A stretch of DNA of 64,000 bases, taken from NCBI GenBank assembly GCA_027943745.1, contig AP025763.1, positions 930,001 to 994,000 on the forward strand, read 5' to 3'. Within the stretch, counting starts at the first letter, position 1. The number at the start of each line of letters is the position of its first letter. Source of the DNA: Neptuniibacter victor. GTDB taxonomy: Bacteria; Pseudomonadota; Gammaproteobacteria; Pseudomonadales; Balneatricaceae. The position numbers and the translations under genes are program-made. The notes beneath the pieces are model-generated. The model had not been told where the DNA came from, did no database searches, and saw only the letters and a program-made list of their open reading frames with translations. Positions 41,365 through 49,480 of this stretch are shown one piece after another.

Positions 41365-42564
41365 TTAGCGGCGAGCGGCTCTAGCAATGAGAGAGCTGAA
41401 GATGCTATGCAGCATAGCGACTCCTTTATCTATTTCAGTTTTATCGATGGTTAATGCGGGCATAAACCTAAGGGTGTTTTCTCTTGGAGCATTCAGTAAT
41501 AAGCCTAAGGCTCTTGCTTGATGCACAATCTCTGGTGCGGAGTATCTGCCACTGTCTAAGGCCAGTAGTAGGCCTTTGCCTCTGGCTTCGCCCAGATCAA
41601 AAGTTTCGCTGAGATTGATTAAGGCTTGTTGAAAGTAAAGGCTGATCTCCTGGATATGGGGGATGAAGTTAGGGGATAACACCTCGCTTAATACTGCGTT
41701 AGCGACTGCGCACATGAGAGGGTTACCATTGAACGTTCCTCCTTGGTCGCCATAGTCAAAGCAACTCACCGTTTGGCTCACCAATAGAGCAGAGATCGGT
41801 ACACCACCTCCAAGACCTTTGCCTAAAGTCATTATGTCTGGGGTAATAGGGTATTGTTGATAAGCAAATAGACTGCCGGTCCTAGCCACACCCGTTTGCA
41901 CTTCATCGATTATTAACAGTAAGTTATGTTGTTTGCAGAGTTGTGCGATCCCCTCTACAAAATCGGTGTTTGCGGGAACAACACCCGCTTCGCCTTGCAC
42001 CAGCTCTAACATAATCGCAACGGTATGGTTATCCACAGCCTGTTCGGTAGCCGATAAGTTATTAAAAGGGACTTTCTTAAATCCGCTGACTTTGGGTTCA
42101 AATAGAGGGGCAAATTCGGCTTTCCCCGTGGCCGACATGGTGGCTAAGGTTCTGCCATGGAAGCCGTTATCGAACGTTATAATTTTGAACGCGCCCTGTT
42201 TATGTTTTTGCCCCCATTTTCTGGCTAATTTAATTGCCCCTTCATTGGCTTCTGCACCGCTATTGGCAAAGAAAGCTTGGTCAAAGACGGAGTGCTGACA
42301 CAGTGTTTGCGCTAGATCTAACATCGGTTGGTTGTAGAAGGCAGGACCTGGATTGAGTAGCTTTTGAGATTGGATCTGCAGCGCTTGCTGAATCACTGTT
42401 GGGCTATGACCTAAGGTGTTGACCGCCCAGCCTTGTACTAGATCTAGGTAGGCTTTGCCGGTTTGATCGAATAGATAGTGACCGTCTCCTTTGATAAAGC
42501 AGATATCTGGTCTTGGGGTGATGGGCATGATGTGCTGTGTCTTTTCTTGGAGATAGGTTTCCAT
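41365..42564 (-). CDS. argD: Class III aminotransferase, ArgD-like
   Basis: The 399-residue PLP enzyme matches acetylornithine aminotransferases: NSGAEANEGAIKLARKW, TFDNGFHGRTLATMSATGK, LLIIDEVQTGVARTG and the PLP-lysine motif LGKGLGGGVP, then GGTFNGNPLMCAVANAVL. The length and the late RGKGLLLAL and LRFMPAL segments fit ArgD, which moves an amino group from glutamate to N-acetylglutamate semialdehyde, or the related succinylornithine enzyme. There is no arginine-pathway neighbour here. It is leftward, with a strong terminator 50 bases upstream belonging to the NYN transcript. Confidence 0.8.
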   Translation of the reverse strand: METYLQEKTQHIMPITPRPDICFIKGDGHYLFDQTGKAYLDLVQGWAVNTLGHSPTVIQQALQIQSQKLLNPGPAFYNQPMLDLAQTLCQHSVFDQAFFANSGAEANEGAIKLARKWGQKHKQGAFKIITFDNGFHGRTLATMSATGKAEFAPLFEPKVSGFKKVPFNNLSATEQAVDNHTVAIMLELVQGEAGVVPANTDFVEGIAQLCKQHNLLLIIDEVQTGVARTGSLFAYQQYPITPDIMTLGKGLGGGVPISALLVSQTVSCFDYGDQGGTFNGNPLMCAVANAVLSEVLSPNFIPHIQEISLYFQQALINLSETFDLGEARGKGLLLALDSGRYSAPEIVHQARALGLLLNAPRENTLRFMPALTIDKTEIDKGVAMLHSIFSSLIARAARR

Positions 42565-42605
42565 GGTGTTCTCCTGTATTTACGTGTGATGTCGTGTTTT
42601 TTAGG

Positions 42606-42639
42606 CATAAAAAAAGCCGCAGGCGTTAACCTGCGGCTT
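42606..42639 (-). terminator. Intrinsic terminator of the NYN-gene transcript
   Basis: On the minus strand AAGCCGCAGG (42639-42630) pairs with CCTGCGGCTT (42623-42614) around a six-base loop, followed by TTTTTTTATGCC. It ends leftward transcription from the NYN gene and its small downstream frame. Confidence 0.85.
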
Positions 42640-42664
42640 CTTAAGTGGTGATACGCTTTTTAGT

Positions 42665-42778
42665 TTAGCGTTGTCGGATATCAACACCCAGATAGGCACA
42701 GGCAATCGATACACGGCGTCGCAGTGTAGTAGGGATTGGCTGACTAGTGCCTTGGATGGCGGTGTTGATTGAATTCAT
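42665..42778 (-). CDS. Possible small protein after the NYN gene
   Basis: A 37-codon frame from ATG 42778 (MNSINTAIQGTSQPIPTTLRR, then a short cysteine-containing end) precedes the terminator. The same frame is open without interruption back to the NYN gene's tandem TAG-TAA stops at 42845-42850, giving 59 extra codons with protein-like composition (for example LAAYQNYDILHAMNSI). A TTG at 42814 could start a 49-codon version. It may be a true small gene or a former C-terminal part of its upstream neighbour cut off by the stops. I do not recognise it. Confidence 0.35.
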   Translation of the reverse strand: MNSINTAIQGTSQPIPTTLRRRVSIACAYLGVDIRQR

Positions 42779-42847
42779 AGCATGGAGAATATCGTAGTTT
42801 TGGTAAGCCGCCAATATCTGTTGTGGGTTTTCTTTAGGAGATTGTTA

Positions 42848-43336
42848 CTAACAAACAAGCAGTTGCGGCAAGATCGGCTTATAGATATCAGCGGCATTAA
42901 TCAGGGATTTCGCGGTTAATGCTTGTACCCCATAGACTTCGGTTGTGACTTGGTACTTATCACGTACCTTTTTAAGTAGCAGATCAAAGTCGCCGTCGCC
43001 TGAGAGCAAAATGATCGTATCCACCTCGGGAGAAACCTCCATAATATCAATGGTAATACCTACATCCCAATCTCCTTTGGCTGAGCCATCTTTACGCTGG
43101 ATATAGGGTTTCAGTTTTACATCAAAGCCGATATGACGCAGGGCATCTTGGAACTTACGCTGGCCATCGTTATTACTCTCTATGGCATATGCAAAGGCGT
43201 GACAGATCTCGCCTTCCTGACTGATGATTTTCCAAAATTTACGAAAGTTAAAAGGGCAGCCGAAGGCTTGTCGTGTGGTGTAGTAAATATTTTGAACATC
43301 GACAAAGATGGCGATCTTTTTGGCGGCTTTACTCAC
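42848..43336 (-). CDS. NYN-domain (PIN-like) protein, LabA/DUF88 family
   Basis: The 162-residue protein has the NYN nuclease-fold pattern: IAIFVDVQNIYYTTRQAFG with the first catalytic Asp, GDWDVGITIDIM, and LLSGDGDFDLLLKKVRDKY with clustered acidic residues, then VYGVQALTAKSLINAADIY. These residues resemble the metal-binding set of PIN/NYN ribonucleases. Its cellular role is unknown. It ends in two tandem stop codons and is divergent from the CHASE-GGDEF gene, whose long upstream frame overlaps it only because it lacks an earlier stop. Confidence 0.87.
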   Translation of the reverse strand: MSKAAKKIAIFVDVQNIYYTTRQAFGCPFNFRKFWKIISQEGEICHAFAYAIESNNDGQRKFQDALRHIGFDVKLKPYIQRKDGSAKGDWDVGITIDIMEVSPEVDTIILLSGDGDFDLLLKKVRDKYQVTTEVYGVQALTAKSLINAADIYKPILPQLLVC

Positions 43337-43505
43337 ATTTGACCTACGTTTTATGAATGAGGGGCTTAACTATACCAGACCTCATAGATATCTTGTGCCT
43401 TGCGGGCAGAAGTGCTGGAAAAAACAGCGTAGGTGCACTATCGTTGCAAGAGTTAATGAAAAAGGTTTTACTGAACCTTACTGGTTGATTATTCGGAGCT
43501 TTTTA

Positions 43506-44930
43506 ATGTCTGCTGCAGACGAAATGTCCACTAAGGGGAAAGGCCAAAAACGGCTCGATATCGCAACGGTATTCGGACTTTGTGGTGTTATGTTTTCCCT
43601 GCTTATTTTCCTCTTTATGTTTAAGCAGGAACGTGAAGCAGCTATTCAAAGTTTTCAGGTAAAAGTTGCGCAAGATGTCGCCTTATTTGAGCAGCAGCTA
43701 CGACAGAATTTATATGCTCTCGATTCGTTGCAAGCTTACTTACAGCTTTCTGAGCCGAATACAGAAACCGATTTTCGCAATGCTGCTGCTACAATAGCAA
43801 GCAGGGCTGGGGCGCTTGAAGGCGTCCTATGGAAAAAAGGTGAAACGCTTCATCATCTTATCGTCGATAAAAATGACTTTTTAACAACCTCTGCAGAGAC
43901 CTCCTCTTTTATCATGCAAATAGAAGAGATGGATCCCCAGGCTATACAGTCTATTGCGTTGAGTCAGCAGGAGCGATCGTATGTTATGGCTGCTGCGCCA
44001 GTGGGTGATCAAGATCGTATTATTATATTGATCAATCTAGAGAAAGTGATAGAGCAAAGCTTATTAGAATCCGTCGACGAGGGCGTATCAATTACGTTAT
44101 CTGCTACGACAGATGGAGGGGCGAAGGGGCTGTTTTCATCACAACCGCACGACGTGGCAGCGGATGCCATCTTCGATAGTTCGATCGATCTACTTAACAA
44201 TACTCCGCTAACCCTTAATTTCGCAGCGAGCGAAAGTTATCTCTCAGACAAGATGAACTATACCTCGGTTATGTTTTTAATCACGGGGTTATTACTCTCT
44301 TATTTGATGGGTTCATACTTAAAACGAATTGGTAACCATTTAAAAGCGATGCGGGAAGAGCAGGAAGTGCTCGCGGGTCAGATGATTGATACCTCTTGGC
44401 ATGATCCTCTGACGGGTTTGGTCAATCGTATTCATTTTGATGAAGCGCTTGATGTTGAGTGTCGACGTGCGGTGCGTGAATTCTCGCCCTTAACGATGAT
44501 TCTGTTGCGTATCGATGGCTTTAAACCCTATACCGATCACTACGGTATAGAAGCAGCGGATATTTTGCTGCAACGGGTTTCTGAAACGTTGAAGTCGTCG
44601 GTGGGTCGCCCAGGCGATATGATTGCCCGTTTAGATGATCATCTTTTTGGCTTTATTTTACCTTCGACAAATGAGCTGGTGGTTCAGTTAGCCGAGCGTT
44701 GCACCTTATCTATTCGTGAACTTGAGATCCCTAATGAAGGTGAAGTAGAAAATGGAGTTGTGACACTGAGTATTGGTGTGGCTACCTTACAACCGACCCG
44801 CTTATTAACCGCTGATCGACTGTTTGACGTGGCGAATGAGCAGTTGCTTATCGCTATAGATAAAGGCGGTGATCAATACAGTGCTTATGCTGAAAGTGGA
44901 TTGGAGCCTTCCGTTACCTATTCGGTGTGA
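43506..44930 (+). CDS. CHASE-like sensor with degenerate GGDEF domain
   Basis: I start at ATG 43506 (474 residues, MSAADEMSTK) with CGGAG 9 bases upstream; the longer frame overlaps the divergent NYN gene. TM1 is at about 19-39, a periplasmic CHASE-like domain at 42-235 (EAAIQSFQVKVAQDVALFEQQ), TM2 at about 245-268, and a GGDEF domain at about 298-465 whose opening DPLTGLVNRIHFDEAL is normal. The active-site signature is lost (RLDDHLFGF in place of RLGGDEF), so it is probably a c-di-GMP-insensitive or receptor-like protein and not a cyclase. Confidence 0.85.
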   Translation: MSAADEMSTKGKGQKRLDIATVFGLCGVMFSLLIFLFMFKQEREAAIQSFQVKVAQDVALFEQQLRQNLYALDSLQAYLQLSEPNTETDFRNAAATIASRAGALEGVLWKKGETLHHLIVDKNDFLTTSAETSSFIMQIEEMDPQAIQSIALSQQERSYVMAAAPVGDQDRIIILINLEKVIEQSLLESVDEGVSITLSATTDGGAKGLFSSQPHDVAADAIFDSSIDLLNNTPLTLNFAASESYLSDKMNYTSVMFLITGLLLSYLMGSYLKRIGNHLKAMREEQEVLAGQMIDTSWHDPLTGLVNRIHFDEALDVECRRAVREFSPLTMILLRIDGFKPYTDHYGIEAADILLQRVSETLKSSVGRPGDMIARLDDHLFGFILPSTNELVVQLAERCTLSIRELEIPNEGEVENGVVTLSIGVATLQPTRLLTADRLFDVANEQLLIAIDKGGDQYSAYAESGLEPSVTYSV

Positions 44931-44944
44931 TGTTTAGATCGATG

Positions 44945-45004
44945 AAAGGCTGGATTGAGATAGATTAATCGGAAGGATTGTCTATGCCTCTCCAGCCTTT
45001 TTTA
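44945..45004 (+). terminator. Long-loop terminator after the CHASE-GGDEF gene
   Basis: AAAGGCTGGA (44945-44954) pairs with TCCAGCCTTT (44991-45000) and continues into TTTTATTG. The 36-base loop is unusually long. It lies just before the tmcA start codon. Confidence 0.6.
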
Positions 45005-45027
45005 TTGTATTCAGATAGAGAGGGATT

Positions 45028-47205
45028 ATGGCGGTTATACACTCGTTAATTAGTCATCTTCAAGATGATGCTGAAGTCCATAATCACCGTCGTTTACTGG
45101 TCGTCAGCGGTTCGCTGGATTGGTGTGAAAACCAAGCGAGTACACTGACATCTCTGCCTGATCTTGTATGGATTGCTGATCACGCACCGGAGGGCATTAC
45201 ACCACTACCTGTTTCCAAAACGCATCAGCTATTGGGACGTACTTTTAAATCATTAGTATTTAATGCCTGGGATGGTTTTAACCCTAATAGCTTCGGCCAG
45301 GTTTGTGGAACGTTAGCAGGCGGTGGCTTATTGGTACTGATCTGTCCTGATCTTAACGAGTGGGCTGACTATGATGACCCAGAGCATAAGAGTTTAGTAG
45401 CCCACCCCTATGCCACTAGTGATGCGGGGCGCCGCTTTATCAGCCGCATTACGATGTTGTTAGAAGACGATGCTTATACGGTGATCTACCGCGAACGAGA
45501 GATTACCTCAGGGGTTGAAATAGAGCTACCCGATAGTAAACCGCCCGCATTGTTGGAAGAAGAACCGATACTGCCGAATAAAACATCGGATCAACAGCAT
45601 GCAGTCGAATTGATTTTAAGTCAGTTTCGTCGTGGCCGCCGTCCAGCGGTATTAACGGCGGATCGGGGGCGCGGTAAGTCAGTCGCTTTGGGGATCGCCG
45701 CAGCCCAGTTATCAGGTCTTGATTACGAAGGTATAGTGGTGACCGCGCCGGACTTTAATGCGGCTGAAGAGATCTTTTTGATGGCGCATCAGCTTCTGCC
45801 TGATTATGAATACAGTAAGGGATTGCTACGTAAAGGCGATCACTGCATTCGTTTTGTCGAGCCGGAAATTGCCCTTCATGAAAGCGGAGAGGGACAAGTG
45901 CTGTTGGTCGATGAAGCCGCGGCTATTCCTGTGCCTGTATTGACTGCTTTGTTGCGCAAGTTTCCGCGTATTGCGTTTGCATCAACTATCCATGGTTACG
46001 AAGGTACAGGGCAAGGCTTTAGTGTCCGTTTTAAGCAGGTGCTGGAAACGGAGGCTCCCAATTGGAAAAGCGTTCATCTAAAACAGCCGATCCGTTGGGC
46101 AGATAACGATCCATTAGAGCAGTTGGTCTTTAACCTATTATTGCTTAATGCTGAAGCGGTCGAGGGTGAAGTATTAATCAGTGCGTTTGAACAGCTGAGA
46201 CAAAAGGGCCAGACTCCTCTGGTAGAGAAGTTTAATCGTGATCAATTGATTGAGGATTACGATATTTTACGGCAGTTATTTGGCCTATTGGTGCTAGCGC
46301 ATTATCGTACTTCACCAGGTGATCTTCGGGTGTTATTGGATAGCCCAAATCTACATATCTGGTTGCTAAAAATTGATGGCTTGGTTGCAGGAGCCGCTTT
46401 GATTGCTGAAGAGGGACCTTTGCCTACCGAGCTGGTGGATGCGATCTGGTCTGGGCAACGAAGGCCGCGCGGGCATCTGCTTCCTCAAACATTAGTCGCG
46501 CAAGAGGGTGCAAAAGAGGCAGCGAGCCTTAAGTGCGGGCGAGTGATGCGTATTGCGATACACCCAGCTCTGCAGCGAAACGGTTTGGGTTCAACGTTGT
46601 TGGCTCAGATCACTCGTGAGGCCGATTCTTTAGGATGGGATTACATGGGCGCTAGTTTTGCTGCCAGCGCTGAGCTATTGAAGTATTGGCAGCATATGGA
46701 CTTTGAAACCATCCGTTTAGGTTCTACAAGGGATAGTGTCAGTGGTAGCCATGCTGCATTGGTTATTACCGCACAATCTGAGCCTGCTAAGCGATTACAA
46801 CAGCAGTTAAGACAGCGCTTTATTGAGCAACTGAACTATCGCTTAAGTGATGACTTAACGGATCTTGAACCGCCTGTCGTTTGTGGTTTGTTACAGCACG
46901 CAGAATACCTTCCCACGCTTACGGCGCATGACCAATCTGATTTGATCGCTTTTTGCCAGCATAACCGCAGCTATGAAAGCTGCGCTTACGCTATTCATAA
47001 GCAGATACTGGTTTTTCTTAACCAAGTAGATGATCAAGCATTGCAAGTGTTTTTACACAATGAAGATTTTGTTTTGCTGATTGAACGCAATCTTCAACAA
47101 AAAAGTTGGGCGACCTTGGAGTTACGAGGCCAGGGGCGAAAGCAGCTAATGCGCCAGCTCAGATCGGTGGTGTTGTTGCTACTGGAGCATGTGGAGAAAG
47201 ACTAA
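45028..47205 (+). CDS. tmcA: tRNA(Met) cytidine acetyltransferase TmcA
   Basis: TmcA acetylates the wobble cytidine C34 of elongator tRNA-Met with acetyl-CoA and ATP. The 725-residue protein is the right size. It shows an N-terminal domain (about 1-185), an RNA-helicase-like ATPase with Walker A TADRGRGKS at 210-218 and Walker B-like LLVDEAAAIPVP, and a GNAT domain with VMRIAIHPALQRNGLGSTLL (about 510-530) for acetyl-CoA binding. A GAGGGAT run precedes the ATG. A REP-like palindrome follows within 40 bases of the stop. Confidence 0.95.
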   Translation: MAVIHSLISHLQDDAEVHNHRRLLVVSGSLDWCENQASTLTSLPDLVWIADHAPEGITPLPVSKTHQLLGRTFKSLVFNAWDGFNPNSFGQVCGTLAGGGLLVLICPDLNEWADYDDPEHKSLVAHPYATSDAGRRFISRITMLLEDDAYTVIYREREITSGVEIELPDSKPPALLEEEPILPNKTSDQQHAVELILSQFRRGRRPAVLTADRGRGKSVALGIAAAQLSGLDYEGIVVTAPDFNAAEEIFLMAHQLLPDYEYSKGLLRKGDHCIRFVEPEIALHESGEGQVLLVDEAAAIPVPVLTALLRKFPRIAFASTIHGYEGTGQGFSVRFKQVLETEAPNWKSVHLKQPIRWADNDPLEQLVFNLLLLNAEAVEGEVLISAFEQLRQKGQTPLVEKFNRDQLIEDYDILRQLFGLLVLAHYRTSPGDLRVLLDSPNLHIWLLKIDGLVAGAALIAEEGPLPTELVDAIWSGQRRPRGHLLPQTLVAQEGAKEAASLKCGRVMRIAIHPALQRNGLGSTLLAQITREADSLGWDYMGASFAASAELLKYWQHMDFETIRLGSTRDSVSGSHAALVITAQSEPAKRLQQQLRQRFIEQLNYRLSDDLTDLEPPVVCGLLQHAEYLPTLTAHDQSDLIAFCQHNRSYESCAYAIHKQILVFLNQVDDQALQVFLHNEDFVLLIERNLQQKSWATLELRGQGRKQLMRQLRSVVLLLLEHVEKD

Positions 47206-47208
47206 ACT

Positions 47209-47268
47209 TGTGGGATGCTTTGGTGGGAACTGTGAGAGGAACTGTGGGAGGCGCGACCCGCGGCGATT
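47209..47268 (+). repeat. REP-like palindrome, plus orientation
   Basis: TGTGGGAGGCGCGACCCGCG at 47243-47262 with GCGATT after it matches the REP part of composite copies A and D but in opposite orientation. Three partial heads (TGTGGGATG, GGTGGGAAC, TGTGAGAGG) precede it at 47209-47240, as if ends had been duplicated repeatedly. The TGTGGGAG head and GC palindrome recall Pseudomonas REP elements. Confidence 0.75.
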
Positions 47269-47298
47269 GGTTTTGAGTTATCCCTTGCCTGAAATTAC

Positions 47299-47330
47299 CG
47301 CCTCAATGTCAGTGCCTCTCCTTTCTGAAT
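47299..47330. repeat. 32-bp direct repeat, left copy
   Basis: This 32-base segment matches the 3' end of the retropepsin-like gene (48266-48297) with three mismatches. It lies outside any gene, and flanks the AT-rich two-gene islet on its left. Confidence 0.75.
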
Positions 47331-47356
47331 AGCCTTATTTCCAGAACCTCAAGTAT

Positions 47357-47683
47357 CTAAAGCCCAGCAGCTGTTTCTAGGAACCTATGCTTTAAGGAAT
47401 AAGCAGCCGTTCTAACGCACGATAAGTAGTGTTGCTCTCTTGCTTTAAGCTGCCGCAGTAGTATATCTCTTGCTTGTTTTGACAGATATTGGACAGCAGA
47501 TTTGCCAGGAGTGTAAGGTCTAGGTACTAGATCCATTAGGTCAGAACATTTTGATGATTCATGTAACAAGTAATAGGTTGTATTAAGCATTTTTTCATTC
47601 ATAGGCCACTTATTAACCTGAGACCCATATAGCTTAATTAAGAAAGACCTCAAAATCCCTTGATCGGTCACATCTAAATTCAT
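47357..47683 (-). CDS. Hypothetical protein, 108 residues
   Basis: I do not recognise the family. It is a basic, helical protein (RPYTPGKSAVQYLSKQARDI, LLRQLKAREQHYLSCVRTAA) without signal peptide or membrane helix. The ATG at 47683 directly follows the stop of the upstream signal-peptide gene and has AAGGAG 7 bases upstream, so both are translated from one mRNA. The pair forms an islet with lower G+C than its neighbours. Confidence 0.65.
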   Translation of the reverse strand: MNLDVTDQGILRSFLIKLYGSQVNKWPMNEKMLNTTYYLLHESSKCSDLMDLVPRPYTPGKSAVQYLSKQARDILLRQLKAREQHYLSCVRTAAYSLKHRFLETAAGL

Positions 47684-48181
47684 TTATCTCTCCTTGATGT
47701 TCATCAGCAGTTTAGTATGAAAGTCTTTATTACCTTGCATTTGAATGTGGTGAACAGATCGTTCTTCAAGAATGAAAATGTTTCCTTCTTGCGATTTATC
47801 TATATACGAGGAGTACAGTTTGATCTTACTAAATTCTTTGACGCTAGTTCTCGCATCTATAGGTATAAAAAATTCAGCTTGTTCTTTAGATAGAGCTGCC
47901 AACCATGGAGGGAAGTTATCTCTTAGCGAGGGGATGAAAATGCTTTCTATATAATCATGTTCAAGCCCAGAAAGGTCTATGCCTTGATAGATCGTTTCGG
48001 GATCAGTGTCTTCATGACTAAAGGACCAATCTTCATATTTGATGAGAATACTTTTGCCAGAATGGAAAATTAATTTGGGGCGTTCGTATTCTATATATAA
48101 ATTTGGGGATATGAGGAGCTGTTCAGCTAGCGCGGAATGCGCAAGAAGTGATAACAAAATTATCTGTATGGATTTAATCAA
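47684..48181 (-). CDS. Hypothetical exported protein, 165 residues
   Basis: The start is TTG 48181 with a perfect AAGGAGG five bases upstream. A Sec signal peptide is evident (MIKSIQIILLSLLAHSALA, cleavage about residue 19). The mature part has no cysteine pair or known motif; it is mixed alpha/beta (LIFHSGKSILIKYEDWSF, FFIPIDARTSVKEFSK). With the 108-residue partner it forms a two-gene unit. An exported protein with a cytosolic partner could be an immunity-like or stress pair, but that is only a guess. Confidence 0.65.
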   Translation of the reverse strand: MIKSIQIILLSLLAHSALAEQLLISPNLYIEYERPKLIFHSGKSILIKYEDWSFSHEDTDPETIYQGIDLSGLEHDYIESIFIPSLRDNFPPWLAALSKEQAEFFIPIDARTSVKEFSKIKLYSSYIDKSQEGNIFILEERSVHHIQMQGNKDFHTKLLMNIKER

Positions 48182-48261
48182 AGTGCCCTCCTTAGCTAAA
48201 GTGATTAAATTTCGATTTTAGCACTGCAAGTGTTTAGTTACCAATATGCGTTAGGTCCCCC

Positions 48262-48765
48262 TTAACGCCTCAACGTCAGTGTATCTCCTTTCTGAATAAT
48301 CTCTAAATGTTGCATAAAGCTCATCCCTAATAACACGGTTTCACCTTCCATGTAGGGGTTAATATGACCCCGGATATTATGCAGTGTGATGCCGCCAAGT
48401 TGCACACTGTCGAGTCGACTGTTGTAAACATCGATATTGCCGTTAGCGGTGCTCACTTCTGAACGAAAGCCCCTTTCTAAGCCGATTCGCTCCGCGACTG
48501 CTTCGGGGATGCTGATCGTCGTTGCGCCTGTGTCGAGTAGGAATATGACGGGGGTGCCGTTTATCTCCCCAGGGGCGACATAGTGCCCCGAGCGGTTACG
48601 TTTCAAGATGACTTCAGCGGAGCTGTCGGTGACTAAATCATGGTTGGGATTATATTTTTCTTTTACTTGGTCTTCGAAGAAAAGGTAGAGCAGCCCTAAT
48701 AGCATTACCCAGGCTACCGCCCACATGCCTTGGCCGATACGTTTTGGCGTATGTTGGGATGTCAT
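48262..48765 (-). CDS. Retropepsin-like aspartic protease, membrane-anchored
   Basis: The 167-residue protein has an N-terminal transmembrane anchor (about 12-30, MWAVAWVMLLGLLYLFF) and a single retropepsin-type domain: FLLDTGATTISIP with the catalytic DTGA at about residue 78-81 and LLGMSFMQHLEIIQKGDTLTL at the end. It fits the TIGR02281 clan-AA family of periplasmic single-domain aspartic proteases, which are thought to work as dimers. Its 3' end is duplicated at 47299-47330. Confidence 0.88.
   Translation of the reverse strand: MTSQHTPKRIGQGMWAVAWVMLLGLLYLFFEDQVKEKYNPNHDLVTDSSAEVILKRNRSGHYVAPGEINGTPVIFLLDTGATTISIPEAVAERIGLERGFRSEVSTANGNIDVYNSRLDSVQLGGITLHNIRGHINPYMEGETVLLGMSFMQHLEIIQKGDTLTLRR
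48266..48297. repeat. 32-bp direct repeat, right copy (within the retropepsin 3' end)
   Basis: This is the genic copy of the 47299-47330 repeat and encodes the protein's last ten residues. The repeats flank 935 bases containing the two hypothetical genes at 47357-48181. Confidence 0.75.
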
Positions 48766-48797
48766 CCTTGTGTTTTACCTTTTTTATCAGTTAAAAA

Positions 48798-49364
48798 TTA
48801 GGCACGTTCCATGAATTTGCCTGTTTCTGTGTTTACCTTAACGCGTTCACCCTCTTTTATATATTCAGGCACTTGTACTTCTAAGCCGTTAGATAAAATT
48901 GCCGGTTTGGTGCGGCCCGTCGCGCTAGCTGATTGCATGCCGGGTACACACTCTGCAACGGTTAATACCACGCTGCTAGGGATCTGAATAGTTAGCACTT
49001 CACCATCAATCATCATCGCTTGGATATTTTCCATGCCGTCTTGAAGATACGGAAGCTGTGCTTCGATCGCCGCTGAATTCAGAAGATATTGGTTGTAATC
49101 CTCACTGTCCATAAAGGTAAACGTATCATCTTCACGGTAGAGATAGGAGCACTTCCTGCGTTCGAGTACGACCTCTTTGACAATGTCGGTACCGATAAAG
49201 GTTTCTTCGTACTTACCGCCACCGGGTAGCTGATTAAAGCGCACTTTATATAAGGTGTTGGCGCCGCGTGAACTTGGGCTACGCACATCGATACTGTGTA
49301 CCGAGTAATAGTTGCTGTTGATCTCTAAGACCATTCCTTTTTTAAGTTCCGATGCCTTGGGCAT
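48798..49364 (-). CDS. yeiP: Elongation factor P-like protein YeiP
   Basis: The 188-residue protein has the EF-P three-domain layout. The N-terminal KOW-like domain (1-65) has MPKASELKKGMVLEINSNYYSV and, in the loop where EF-P carries its modified lysine, SPSSRGANTLYKVR typical of YeiP. The OB domains follow with SSVVLTVAECVPGMQSASATGRTKPAILSNGLEVQVP. EF-P relieves ribosome stalling at polyproline; YeiP is the less understood paralogue. It is separated by 32 bases from the retropepsin gene downstream. Confidence 0.93.
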   Translation of the reverse strand: MPKASELKKGMVLEINSNYYSVHSIDVRSPSSRGANTLYKVRFNQLPGGGKYEETFIGTDIVKEVVLERRKCSYLYREDDTFTFMDSEDYNQYLLNSAAIEAQLPYLQDGMENIQAMMIDGEVLTIQIPSSVVLTVAECVPGMQSASATGRTKPAILSNGLEVQVPEYIKEGERVKVNTETGKFMERA

Positions 49365-49419
49365 TGCGCTATCCGTTAATAGTGAGTGATGGTGTTGATT
49401 GTAGGGGAGTGGGCGTTTT

Positions 49420-49447
49420 AGGAGAAGGCATTTTTCGGCCTTCTCCT
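49420..49447. repeat. Hairpin between the NIT-like gene and yeiP
   Basis: AGGAGAAGGC (49420-49429) pairs with GCCTTCTCCT (49438-49447) around an eight-base loop. No U tract follows in either direction, so I call it a hairpin and not a terminator; it may stabilise or attenuate the leftward transcript between the NIT-like gene and yeiP. Confidence 0.5.
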
Positions 49448-49480
49448 GGCGGGAGGCATTGGGTTAGATTATCTTTACTG

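Noticed and set aside
43308-43505. Longer start of the CHASE-GGDEF gene
   Set aside because: The 66 extra codons overlap the divergent NYN gene and have no ribosome-binding site; ATG 43506 has one.
49420-49447. Terminator between the NIT-like gene and yeiP
   Set aside because: The stem is strong but no U tract follows on either strand, so it is listed as a hairpin only.
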